From contig OZ255624.1 in the NCBI GenBank assembly GCA_965276675.1, positions 2,914,001-2,978,000 of the forward strand: a DNA stretch of 64,000 nt. Direction: 5' to 3'. A program made the position numbers and the translations under genes. The stretch comes from G965276675 sp965276675. GTDB taxonomy: Bacteria; Acidobacteriota; Terriglobia; Terriglobales; Acidobacteriaceae. The notes beneath the pieces were generated by a model. That model had not been told where the DNA came from and ran no database searches. It saw nothing but the letters and a program-made list of their open reading frames with translations. Of this stretch, positions 29,425-38,399 are shown one piece after another (within the stretch, counting starts at the first letter, position 1; each line of letters begins with the position of its first letter).

Positions 29425-30690
29425 GTGGACGCGACTGAACCGACACACGATTCCCGATCGCTGGGCCATACTTGGTCTAACCAGAGTTGGCCGTCGATTG
29501 CGCTTTACCTGAGCGCGGCCGTTCTTTCGGGCGCGGGATTGCTGGGCAAGATTGGCCTGGTCAGGCACTTGCTTCCGTTGCCGTTGCCGCTGCTGGCCTG
29601 CGTTGTTGGCCTGGGCATCTGCCTTCCCTTGCTTTGGCCGGTGGCGTTGCGATTTCACCGGGTTCTGACTCCGCTGGCGCTGCTGGGTCTGTTCGGTGTC
29701 CTGCTGGTTGTCTACCCCAAAGTCCATGGGATGCACGCGATCGGGCGCGGCACCGACCAGCCGGATTGCATCACCGTGGCTGCGGATGGCATGGTGGCCG
29801 GGCAGTGGCCCTACCAAAGGGAGAAGCTGTGGTCCCACAATCCCATGAGCTGCGGCCCAGGTTGGGTGGCCTTACAGGCTCCAGTCACCGAAGCGACAAA
29901 CTACTCCTGGAATATGGCGGCGATCTGGGCGATCGCATTGGCGGCGTTGGTCTGGGCGCTTGGCTGGGAGAGTGCCTCCGGCCTCTTTACCCTGGTCGCG
30001 CTCTCCCCTGGGTTGTGGCTGTCAGCGGCCAATGGGACGGACTTCTTGACCTTCGGCATCAGCGTTGCGGCGCTCTTTGCCGTGGCTCGGCGGCTGGGGC
30101 ATTCTCACAAAGTCTTGGAGAATGCTCTGGGGCTCGGTACCGTGTTGCTGGTGCTCCTGCTGAGCTTGGTGGCCCAGTTTCGTGCGCCGACCCTGCTGAT
30201 TCCGGCCTTCTTCACGCGGCAGATTGGCAGAGCGGCGGCGATCTGGGCGACGGCGCTCGCGCTGCTGATGCAGGTTGCCTTTCTGCTCTGGAACCCGTCC
30301 AGCTATATTGCGGATGGCCCGCTGCATATTCTGTATAAGCTGACGAGCTCGCATCTGCTGTCCAGCCAGCGGATGGTTGGTTCGCTCGAGGCCACTCTGC
30401 CGATTCTGGTCATCGCCCTGCTTGTCATTGTGTGGCAGTCCCGATCACGGTTTGACTGGTCTCTCTTGCTGTATCTGTCGATGATCTTCTTTGTACCTGC
30501 CGTGCTGGATCTGATCAAAAAGGTGCATCTGTACGGCGCACCGATGCGGGTGCTTGAGTTCTGGGAAGGCGGCATGTGGATCTCGGCGTGCCTGCCCCTC
30601 GCAGCCCTGATGCTGGTGGTCGGATACAGGCGACCGGTAGTGATTGCTGCCCCGGTCAGCGTGGATGAGAAAGAGTTGCAGTCCGCATAG
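29425..30690 (+). CDS. Polytopic membrane protein, last gene of the exopolysaccharide operon
   Basis: The 421-residue protein has about ten hydrophobic helices and one short loop containing Cys residues (TDQPDCITVAADGMVAGQWP then NPMSCGPGWVAL). The pattern recalls GT-C type membrane transferases or polymer-modifying proteins, but no signature motif was recognised. The GTG start is preceded by AAGGAG. Its place after wzy suggests a role in assembling or decorating the polymer. Confidence 0.7.
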   Translation: MDATEPTHDSRSLGHTWSNQSWPSIALYLSAAVLSGAGLLGKIGLVRHLLPLPLPLLACVVGLGICLPLLWPVALRFHRVLTPLALLGLFGVLLVVYPKVHGMHAIGRGTDQPDCITVAADGMVAGQWPYQREKLWSHNPMSCGPGWVALQAPVTEATNYSWNMAAIWAIALAALVWALGWESASGLFTLVALSPGLWLSAANGTDFLTFGISVAALFAVARRLGHSHKVLENALGLGTVLLVLLLSLVAQFRAPTLLIPAFFTRQIGRAAAIWATALALLMQVAFLLWNPSSYIADGPLHILYKLTSSHLLSSQRMVGSLEATLPILVIALLVIVWQSRSRFDWSLLLYLSMIFFVPAVLDLIKKVHLYGAPMRVLEFWEGGMWISACLPLAALMLVVGYRRPVVIAAPVSVDEKELQSA

Positions 30691-30773
30691 AGAGAGTTCC
30701 CGAAAAAGGAGAGGATCGATCGCTTAACATCATCCCCTAACCCAACTCGCCCTGAATGGAATAGGCTTGTGAA

Positions 30774-30798
30774 GGAGCCGCGGCAACCTCGCGGCTCC
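30774..30798 (+). terminator. Hairpin between the exopolysaccharide operon and the response regulator
   Basis: GGAGCCGCG (30774-30782) pairs with CGCGGCTCC (30790-30798). There is no clear T-tract, so it may be a terminator, an attenuator or an mRNA-protecting stem. Confidence 0.55.
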
Positions 30799-30861
30799 CT
30801 CAGGCAACTACTCGTCTGAGCCCCCACGATTCCACCCGGCCAGGGCGAGGCAGGTCAGGCT

Positions 30862-31521
30862 ATTCAGATTCGATTGGTTGTTGCAGATGAGCATCCGCTG
30901 ATTCTTACCGGATTCCGAAGCGCCTTCGCGGACCATAAAGAGATCCAGGTGCTTGCCGAGTGCGCCGACCGGACTGCCCTTTTTCAAGCGATCCACGATT
31001 ACTTGCCCGATGTCATCGCACTTGATGCTGAACTCTACCGAGGCACGGAGACGCAGCCGGACCCGCTGGTCGAGCAGTTCCCCACTATCCCGGTGCTGCT
31101 GCTTAGCTCGGGCAACGATCAATCGTTCTGTAAAGAAGTGATGCGCGCCGGGATCCGGGGCGTAGTGGCCAAGCAGAAGACCACGGCCCACCTGGAAAAG
31201 GCGCTCCGCATCGTGCGCACGGGCGGCCTGTGGTTTGATCGCTCAGTTACGGAGAAGGTCGCGACGGATATGGTGCAGGAACGGCTTACAGGCAAGGCAG
31301 CGGGGAGGGAGACACCGCCACTCCCTACGCTGAGTGCTCGCGAGAGGGAGATTGTTCTGCTCGTCTCCCAGGGACTGCGCAACAAGGAGATAGCCGCGCG
31401 GCTATTTATCAGCGAGGCGACCGTCTCCCACCACTTCACCTCCGTTTTTCGCAAATTGGGGGTGGAAGACCGAGTGTCTCTAGTGATCTACGCCTTCCGC
31501 AATGGACTGGCCCAGCCATGA
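30862..31521 (+). CDS. LuxR/NarL-family response regulator
   Basis: The product has an N-terminal receiver domain (IQIRLVVADEHPLILTGFR, phospho-acceptor Asp in VIALDAEL, Ser in LLLSSGN, Lys in GVVAKQ) and a C-terminal LuxR helix-turn-helix (LSAREREIVLLVSQGLRNKE, then FISEATVSHHFTSVFRKLGV). No ATG, GTG or TTG lies before the first beta strand; TTG 30874 would remove part of it, while ATT 30862 keeps it, so the start given is a guess. No partner histidine kinase is adjacent. It probably regulates the exopolysaccharide operon upstream. Confidence 0.82.
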   Translation: MQIRLVVADEHPLILTGFRSAFADHKEIQVLAECADRTALFQAIHDYLPDVIALDAELYRGTETQPDPLVEQFPTIPVLLLSSGNDQSFCKEVMRAGIRGVVAKQKTTAHLEKALRIVRTGGLWFDRSVTEKVATDMVQERLTGKAAGRETPPLPTLSAREREIVLLVSQGLRNKEIAARLFISEATVSHHFTSVFRKLGVEDRVSLVIYAFRNGLAQP

Positions 31522-31700
31522 TTTTCTCTCCATGGGCTGAATCGCACTTGTCCGATGAGCGTGTTCCGCGTCCCAGCGGCGAGCAGCGATCCTCGTTAGT
31601 TTCCTGCAAGGCCCATTTCATTCCACTGTAATCGAGCTTTAACTATGAGCGCTTACGCTTCCCTCGGAAAGCTTGAAAGTCGGAAGGCCGGGGGGGCAGA

Positions 31701-34460
31701 ATGCAGAGGCGAGGATTGCGGCAGACGCGGTGGAACGCACTGGTTTTGTTGTTTTGTTGCAGCATCGTGTTTTCAATAGAAGCGCAAGTGGCTCCGGTGA
31801 GCCGCACCGCTCTTGTTGGGAAGCAGCCTGACGGTTCCGTTTTAGTTCCAACGGGACAAGTTATCAAATCGGCTGGAGCCGAAATTACTTTTGGTGGAAG
31901 GCCAACCGCGGTTGCGCTCAGTCCCGACGGAACCAAGGCCGCTTTCCTCAACGGCCGTGGTATCGCGCCAGTTGTTCTCGTCGATCTCGTGCAAGGCAAA
32001 GTCATTCAGCTTTTCGATCCGTTGCACGAAGCCCAAGGTCCTGCTTACTTCGAGGGAAGCGCTGCGTCCATGGATGGCATCGCGTACTCTCATGACGGAA
32101 AGAAGCTGTTCGCCTCGGATCCAAAAGGAACTCTTCTCATCGCCGATGTAGCTTCTGACGGCATGCTGTCGCTTCATTCTGCTGTGGCGCTTCCCAAGCA
32201 CACAGGCGATTCGAAAGGGCCCTATCCAGCCGGTTTGGCGCTCTCGGATGACGACAAGCTCCTTTACATCGTGCTCGGACGATACAACAGCCTTGGTGTA
32301 TTCGATATCGCTAGCCGGCAATTGTTGCAGGAGATTCCAGTTGGCGTTGCTCCACATGCTGTCGTCGTTTCCGGCAAAACTGCATACGTAAGTAATCAGG
32401 GCGGACGACGGCCAGTAGCTGCTGATTTTACGGTGCTGTCGAGTGGCACCCCTGTAGTCGCTAACCAGCACAACGGGGCCTCAACGACCGGATCTATCTC
32501 GGTTATAGATCTGAATGGGCTTACGACTACCGCCTCAATCGCCGTTGGTTTACAACCAACAGCTCTCTTGTTGCACGGAGAATCCTTGTTCGTCGCGAAT
32601 ACTAACAGCGACACTATTTCTGTGATAGATACACGGTCCAACACTGTTCTGACGAAGTTCGACATTCATACTTTTGACAGAGCTCCACGCGGAACTTCCC
32701 CGAACGCCCTGGCATTCGCCGGCCCCAACCGACTGTTTGTAAGCCTCGGGACCAGCAACGCGGTAGCAGTTTATAAGTGGCTGGGCGCCGACCAAGCGGT
32801 TGAGTTGGAGGGACTCGTTCCTACGGGTTGGTACCCTGGGGCGATCGCAGTTGATTCGCGGAAGCGTTTGGTGGTGGCGAATGTCAAGGGTATCGGATCC
32901 ATCGGACCTGATGTGACAGTGAACCAGGATGTCGGCCCTACTGACAACACGAACGAGCCGTTTTCAGCAACGGGCAAGTTTGTTGCTACCTTTGCTGGAA
33001 GTACGTCCATCATTCCCCAGCCCTCACGCGAGATGTTGGAGGAGTACACAGAACGAGTATTTCAGAACAATCATTGGTCAAGTGAGCTTCTTAGAGAACG
33101 CGACAGCGCCGAGGGCGATGACGATCAAGGCTACTCAGGTGCTCCAGTCCCAGCGGAAGTGGGAGGAGCATCCCCAATCAAGCACGTCTTCTACATCATC
33201 AAGGAAAACAATACTTACGATTCGATCCTTGGTGATGATATTCGCGGCAATGGCGATCCGAAGCTCGCATACTTCGGGCAGGAGATTACTCCGAACCATC
33301 ATGCACTCGCAACTCAATTTAATCTTCTCGACAATTTATATGTAGTGAGCGTGAATTCTGCCGTAGGTCACCAGTGGACGGATCAAGCTACTGCGCCGGA
33401 TTATTTGGAAAAAATGCTTGGCGGCACCATCCGTTCATATCCATTTAATGGTGGAGATAGCCTAGCTTATCTACCTTCCGGATTTTTATGGGATAACGCA
33501 CTTCGCCATCGTCGTACCGTTCGCATCTACGGTGAGTTTGCAGCTCAGTTCACAGGCCCCAGCAACCAGTTTGGAAGCTGGTCGGACTGGTACAGCGACG
33601 CCCTGATCCTCGGCGGCAAGAAAACCGGGAATCTCCATGTCCCGATCGGCGCTTTCCAGACCCACTCTGATGTCCCTTCGGTCGAAGCACATCTGAACCG
33701 GAACTATCCGCCCTTCAACATATCGATACCGGACCAGTACCGGACCGAAATCTTTCTTCGGGAGTTTCGGCAATACGTTGCAGCCGGAAAGCTGCCGACT
33801 CTCAACGTTATGATCCTGCCTTCGGATCATAACAATGGCTTCACTCCGGGTTATCCAGATCCGGGAGCCATGGTCGCAGATAACGATCTTGCTCTGGGGC
33901 GTATAGTCGATGCGATCAGTCATAGCAAATATTGGCGCAGCTCAGCTATTTTCGTGATAGAGGATGACGCTCAAAATGACGTCGATCACGTAGACGGGCA
34001 CCGAACTGTCGGCTTCGTGATCAGCCCGTTCACTCGGCGGGGTTATGTCGACCATCAGTTCTATTCACAGATCAGTATGGTGCGAACGATTGAGCAGATT
34101 TTGGGGCTACCTCCGATGCATCCTCTCGATGCTGCAACTCACCCCATGACGAAGCTGTTCCAGGATGAGCCCGATTACACGCCTTATAATTTCGTGCCGA
34201 ACAGCGTACCTTTGGATTCCGTCGTTCCCCAGATGAGCGCACTACAAGGCATGGCAAAGAAGTGGGCACTCGCTTGTGCGAAGATGCCCAAATCGGTGAT
34301 CCCCGACACTGTGGATGCAAATTTCATGAGACACGTGAACTGGTACACAATGAAAGGCTTCGCCTCCCCATTACCTGGGGAGCATAGGGTCTTGTCTCCG
34401 GAAGAGGTGCTCCGTAGTTCGAAGCATCATTCTGCAGCAAACGCTTCCGACGAAGATTAA
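31701..34460 (+). CDS. Secreted YncE-like beta-propeller fused to a phosphoesterase
   Basis: The 919-residue product has a signal peptide (ALVLLFCCSIVFSIEAQ). Residues about 50-420 form a seven-bladed propeller with blade motifs such as AVALSPDGTKAAFLNGRG and SISVIDLNGLTTTASIAVG. Residues about 480-800 form a phosphoesterase/phospholipase C-like domain (KHVFYIIKENNTYDSILGD, later VIEDDAQNDVDHVDGHRTVG with metal-ligand-type Asp/His). Such fusions are common in Acidobacteria; the substrate is unknown. The gene is visibly AT-richer than those around it. It stands alone. Confidence 0.85.
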   Translation: MQRRGLRQTRWNALVLLFCCSIVFSIEAQVAPVSRTALVGKQPDGSVLVPTGQVIKSAGAEITFGGRPTAVALSPDGTKAAFLNGRGIAPVVLVDLVQGKVIQLFDPLHEAQGPAYFEGSAASMDGIAYSHDGKKLFASDPKGTLLIADVASDGMLSLHSAVALPKHTGDSKGPYPAGLALSDDDKLLYIVLGRYNSLGVFDIASRQLLQEIPVGVAPHAVVVSGKTAYVSNQGGRRPVAADFTVLSSGTPVVANQHNGASTTGSISVIDLNGLTTTASIAVGLQPTALLLHGESLFVANTNSDTISVIDTRSNTVLTKFDIHTFDRAPRGTSPNALAFAGPNRLFVSLGTSNAVAVYKWLGADQAVELEGLVPTGWYPGAIAVDSRKRLVVANVKGIGSIGPDVTVNQDVGPTDNTNEPFSATGKFVATFAGSTSIIPQPSREMLEEYTERVFQNNHWSSELLRERDSAEGDDDQGYSGAPVPAEVGGASPIKHVFYIIKENNTYDSILGDDIRGNGDPKLAYFGQEITPNHHALATQFNLLDNLYVVSVNSAVGHQWTDQATAPDYLEKMLGGTIRSYPFNGGDSLAYLPSGFLWDNALRHRRTVRIYGEFAAQFTGPSNQFGSWSDWYSDALILGGKKTGNLHVPIGAFQTHSDVPSVEAHLNRNYPPFNISIPDQYRTEIFLREFRQYVAAGKLPTLNVMILPSDHNNGFTPGYPDPGAMVADNDLALGRIVDAISHSKYWRSSAIFVIEDDAQNDVDHVDGHRTVGFVISPFTRRGYVDHQFYSQISMVRTIEQILGLPPMHPLDAATHPMTKLFQDEPDYTPYNFVPNSVPLDSVVPQMSALQGMAKKWALACAKMPKSVIPDTVDANFMRHVNWYTMKGFASPLPGEHRVLSPEEVLRSSKHHSAANASDED

Positions 34461-34522
34461 CCGCCTGGATGCTAGACTAGATTCGAGTCGGTCTACTAGA
34501 GGACCGACTAGCGGAGAACCTA

Positions 34523-34870
34523 TTAGGGCTGAGGTTGCGCATCAGGTGAAAGCCGCCCGCAAGGACTGCGCATGCCTTCGTGGAAGTGCCTGCGCTCCTC
34601 GGGTGTCATCGCTTCCCAGCGTTCCAGCATCCGACGCCGCCATTGGCCGCGATGGCCAGAACCAGGCCCGCGAAAGCCGCGCCAGCCTCCGAACAGAGTC
34701 CAGCTAAGGGCTAAGAGACCTACTGCTTGCCAGAACGTAATTTTGGTAAGCCCGAAGAGTTTGGGCATCAGCCAGTTCCATAATTGGTGGACTGCTTGGC
34801 CAAAACCCGCGATTGCAATAATCAGGAAAAGCACAATCCGAAGCAGGATTGCGGTCCGATGTGATTTCAT
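34523..34870 (-). CDS. Small membrane protein paired with an ECF sigma factor
   Basis: The 115-residue product has two hydrophobic helices (residues about 8-26 and 42-60) and a charged tail WRRRMLERWEAMTPEERRHF. Its start abuts the sigma-factor stop with no spacer, so the two are co-translated. It could be an anti-sigma or membrane sensor, but it lacks a zinc anti-sigma motif. The function is inferred from position only. Confidence 0.65.
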   Translation of the reverse strand: MKSHRTAILLRIVLFLIIAIAGFGQAVHQLWNWLMPKLFGLTKITFWQAVGLLALSWTLFGGWRGFRGPGSGHRGQWRRRMLERWEAMTPEERRHFHEGMRSPCGRLSPDAQPQP

Positions 34871-35464
34871 TTAGGTGTTCCTCATTTCAGTAAATTCATC
34901 GTGTATTGCTTGAAGTCGTTCGCGCAAACGCATGATGGCATAATGTTTGCGCGAGAGAAGCGTGTTGATGCTGAGTCCGCTTTCAGCGGCCAACTCTTTG
35001 AAGCTGCGGCCCTCAACTTCATGGGCGATGAAGACTTCGCGCTGCTCTTCCGGCAGTTCAGCTAACGCAAGGTCGAGTTCTTCGAGCAACACAGTTCTGG
35101 CATAGGCGGCCTCCGGGCCGCCGTCGGACGATGGGAGCAGCTCTTCGAGCATGAATGACTCTCCATCCATCTCGACGGCTTGTTGATCCGCGAACGCCTC
35201 AGGCTTTTTCTTGCGGAGGAGGTCTGTAATGCGATTGCGCGCCACCCGAAACAGCCAGGCTCCAACCTGTTCTATCGGCTTCATCAGGCGATATGCCTCC
35301 ACCAGTTCGTAGAAGACATCCTGGAGAACATCTTCTGCGTCGCCCGGATCGGGTACCCGCCTCCGGATGAAATTCCGCAGCCGGGCCTGCTCTCGTCCGA
35401 TGGCTTCGGCGATCCGTTGATCCTGTTCAGCGGCCATCCCGTTTATGCTCAACGCTTGCTCCAT
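34871..35464 (-). CDS. ECF-type RNA polymerase sigma factor
   Basis: The 197-residue protein has sigma region 2 (DPGDAEDVLQDVFYELVEAY, then WLFRVARNRITDLLRKKK) and region 4 (LPEEQREVFIAHEVEGRSFK followed by a helix-turn-helix SGLSINTLLSRKHYAIMRLR). It directs RNA polymerase to stress or envelope promoters. It is followed without spacing by a small membrane protein that may control it. Confidence 0.92.
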   Translation of the reverse strand: MEQALSINGMAAEQDQRIAEAIGREQARLRNFIRRRVPDPGDAEDVLQDVFYELVEAYRLMKPIEQVGAWLFRVARNRITDLLRKKKPEAFADQQAVEMDGESFMLEELLPSSDGGPEAAYARTVLLEELDLALAELPEEQREVFIAHEVEGRSFKELAAESGLSINTLLSRKHYAIMRLRERLQAIHDEFTEMRNT

Positions 35465-35570
35465 CTACCTTTGTAGACGAATGAGCAACGGGGATATTTT
35501 AGGACGCAGTAAATGAAGGGATCGAGGTATTTGGCGGGAGTCTAAATTATTTGAGAGATGAACGAGTGCT

Positions 35571-37151
35571 TCACGCAAGCTGCTGCGTCAAGTGGCTGGC
35601 AAGGCGCATCGCCAATGCGACGATAGTGAGGGTAGTGTTGGCATAGCCGGAGGTGGGAAAGGTCGAGGTACCCGCGACGTAGAGCCCAGCCACATCGAAG
35701 ACCTTGCAGCTGCGATCGACCACACCCTCGGATGAGTGGGCAGCCATGCGGGTAGTTCCCACATGGTGGTACGCGTCACCCACACCCAGCTTCCACACGC
35801 TTCCCTCCTCCGCTAGCCAAGGGTCGGGAACTACTTCGCCCAGCCCGAGCCGTAGCATCTCGACTCCGACTGCATCGGTAAGTTCGCACATGGCGCGACG
35901 TTCGCTCTCATTGAGACGCCAGTTGACGCGCAGCTTCTGTAACCCGAGCGCATCCCGCTCCGCGCTAAGCGTCACGCGGCTCTCCGGGTCGGGTGCCTGC
36001 TCGGTGTGGCACTGCAGACGAATACTGCTGGGTGTGCCCTGCGGCGTCGTGCGGTCCAGAAGGAAGGACTTGGCAGCGGCCATGGCCTCCGGTAGATGCG
36101 TGCCGATCGCCCGCAGGTTCCCGGCCAGATCCGGCGGAAGCTCGCGCCGTCGCAGTGCCCGGGCGATGTTTTTTGCCGCGGCGATCCCGGAATCCTCCTC
36201 CTGCTCAAAGACCAGGTGGGAGGTGCAGTTGAGCGTGCGCATCCGATGCTGCCGCTTCGCGGTAAGCGGAAACTTAGGAAAGTAGCGCAGGTGCTTCCGG
36301 TGCAGGACCGAAAACAAAGCGATCAGGCGTTCGACGTTCTCTGTCTTGATCGTGGCGGTGAGAGCATTGGGGTGGTCCTGCAAAAAGCGCCCGACCAGGT
36401 CGTGCGCATTGCCCAATCCTGCTCCGAGCGCACCGCGTGAAAGCAGAAGGATGCGGGCGTTCTCGAGGCCGCCCGCACAGAGCACTACTACTTTGGCTTT
36501 CACGCGCGAGGCGGTTCCCTTCCCTGTCCGCAGCCGAATGCCGCTCGCCTGCTGCCCGGAGTCGTCCGTCGTCGTGACCTCAGTGCAGGTCGCATGGAGC
36601 AGAAGCCGCACGCGCTCCGCACGCCGCAGTGTCGCCTCGTGGATGCGCCCGAGGTCAAGCTCAGGAGAGTAGACAGTAAAGTGCGTCTCCAGCAGCTCTC
36701 GATTCCACGGTGGCGCCTCCAGGCCGAAGTACGAATAGACACGCTCGTCGTAGCGCTCGCCGGTTAGCTTGAAGAATGCTTCCGCCCTCTCGTACCAGGG
36801 AATGAGGTCCGAAAACTGAATAGGCCAGCCACTGTGCGGAACCCAGGGCCGCTGCTCGAAGTCGATACCGTCGAAGCGAATGCACTGACCGAACCAGCGT
36901 TTGCTGGCGCCACCCAGCGCGCGAACGCGACCATCGGTCAGGCCTGTATATGGAAGTCCCTCGACTTCGCCTTCGTTCCACTGCTGGTCGGCTGCCTGTG
37001 GTGTTCTGCCGCCGCTTTCCGCAACCAGGATGTCCAAGCCGGAGTTGCGCAATTCCAGTGCGAGCGTGATGCCCGCTGGGCCTGCTCCGACAATACACAC
37101 ATCGCAATCCAGCTCGGAAGGAATATTCTGCTGCTTACTATCTACAATCAT
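35571..37151 (-). CDS. GMC-family FAD oxidoreductase
   Basis: The 526-residue enzyme has the N-terminal FAD-binding motif CDVCIVGAGPAGITLALELR (GxGxxG at residues 22-27) and the C-terminal GMC signature GLYVAGTSTFPTSGYANTT. It oxidises alcohols, often sugars, with FAD. An ATGA overlap couples it to the aldo/keto reductase gene upstream. No signal peptide is seen. The pair may act on a sugar precursor, but the substrate is unknown. Confidence 0.88.
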   Translation of the reverse strand: MIVDSKQQNIPSELDCDVCIVGAGPAGITLALELRNSGLDILVAESGGRTPQAADQQWNEGEVEGLPYTGLTDGRVRALGGASKRWFGQCIRFDGIDFEQRPWVPHSGWPIQFSDLIPWYERAEAFFKLTGERYDERVYSYFGLEAPPWNRELLETHFTVYSPELDLGRIHEATLRRAERVRLLLHATCTEVTTTDDSGQQASGIRLRTGKGTASRVKAKVVVLCAGGLENARILLLSRGALGAGLGNAHDLVGRFLQDHPNALTATIKTENVERLIALFSVLHRKHLRYFPKFPLTAKRQHRMRTLNCTSHLVFEQEEDSGIAAAKNIARALRRRELPPDLAGNLRAIGTHLPEAMAAAKSFLLDRTTPQGTPSSIRLQCHTEQAPDPESRVTLSAERDALGLQKLRVNWRLNESERRAMCELTDAVGVEMLRLGLGEVVPDPWLAEEGSVWKLGVGDAYHHVGTTRMAAHSSEGVVDRSCKVFDVAGLYVAGTSTFPTSGYANTTLTIVALAMRLASHLTQQLA

Positions 37152-38095
37152 CGGCCGTCGTTTCTCGCCAGATCTGCCGCAAGGTTTCGTAATGTCTGCA
37201 GCTGCTCGGGGGGGAAGCGTTCTTCTTGCATGAGTTGTGCGTTGCGTTGAATGTTCTTCGGGTTTAGTGAGGAGAAGAGCACGATGCCGCCGGGGTTTTC
37301 CTCCAGTGCGGCGGCTAGCAGCAGATTTGCGAGCACCGCTGAATCGGAGCAGTTCTCGTCCAGCTGCTTTGACCAGGTTTGGAGGAGGGCTGGATCCCGG
37401 GAGAAGAGTTCATTCCATCGTTCCGTGACCGGGCGCACGGCGGAGTGCGTGATCTTGATGACCTGGGGTGGGAAGCTGGCGACGTTTTCGCCAAGCAGAT
37501 TGCTGGGGAACTGGAAGACGGTGCAGCCGTCGGGGGCTGCTGCGATCTTGACCGCATCCGAGGCGGAGGAGGCTGGCCCGTAGTCGCGAATCGAACCTCG
37601 ATCCTTTGCTTCCTGAAGAAACTCAATCAGCTCTGGGGAGACCTGCGCTGCCGCGATCTCATGCATGAGGTAGAAGTCGATATACGAGGTCTGGAGCTGA
37701 CGAAGGCTTCTCTCCAGACTGGCTTTGCTTTGCGGGAGCTCGAAGGAGCCGCTGACGACGAGCGACTCCGCCCGCTTCCGGAGCTTCGCGCGCAGGCCGG
37801 GGAAGATGCTGGTGACGACGCGTGCTCCCGCCTTGGCAATGCGGAGCTTTAGGGATTGTTCGGGAGGGTAGATTCCAAACTTGGTGGCGATCGTGATCCC
37901 GTCGCGCTTGCCCGCGGCAAAGAGTCCGAGCATTCCTTCCACCGCACCGTAACCGTAAAGCGGCGCGGCATCGAAGTGACGGATACCGGCGTCGTAGGCC
38001 ACGTCGAGCAAACGGCGCGATTCCTCCGACCCGACTCTCCCCATCAGTAAACTCGTTCCAAACCCTAGGCTAGCTTTTCTGGCAGAGCGGTCCAT
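37148..38095 (-). CDS. Aldo/keto reductase
   Basis: The 315-residue TIM barrel shows the catalytic tetrad: Asp42 and Tyr47 in HFDAAPLYGYG, Lys72 in IATKFGIY, and a His in DFYLMHEIAA. It reduces or oxidises a carbonyl with NADPH in the cytoplasm. It is the first gene of a two-gene unit with the GMC oxidoreductase. Confidence 0.9.
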   Translation of the reverse strand: MDRSARKASLGFGTSLLMGRVGSEESRRLLDVAYDAGIRHFDAAPLYGYGAVEGMLGLFAAGKRDGITIATKFGIYPPEQSLKLRIAKAGARVVTSIFPGLRAKLRKRAESLVVSGSFELPQSKASLERSLRQLQTSYIDFYLMHEIAAAQVSPELIEFLQEAKDRGSIRDYGPASSASDAVKIAAAPDGCTVFQFPSNLLGENVASFPPQVIKITHSAVRPVTERWNELFSRDPALLQTWSKQLDENCSDSAVLANLLLAAALEENPGGIVLFSSLNPKNIQRNAQLMQEERFPPEQLQTLRNLAADLARNDGR

Positions 38096-38399
38096 GGTCT
38101 CTTTCTCAAAGCGCTAGGCCAATTTCAGAGTTACTTTGGCTCGCGCGAATATCCGCTCGGTGTGGCCGTTTCGGTGTGGCCGTTCCTCCTACCCCGGCTC
38201 GTGGAACGAACACGTTCACCTTTGCTCCCCGGTCCACATCTACCCTGAAAATGGTCTATTTAGCTGGTCGAGATTCTCGAGGTTTTGAGCGAAGGGGATT
38301 CATACTCCATTTCGCTTCCCGGATGATTTCTATCGGCGCTTACTCGGCCTTTTAGCAGTACCTATAGAGATCATAGATCACCTTATCGATGATCCCCAG
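38096..38399. other. Intergenic region with a 14-bp tandem duplication
   Basis: Two nearly identical 14-base units starting CGGTGTGGCCGTT lie at 38158-38171 and 38172-38185. No gene is supported in the rest; the promoter of the aldo/keto reductase operon should lie here. Confidence 0.5.
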
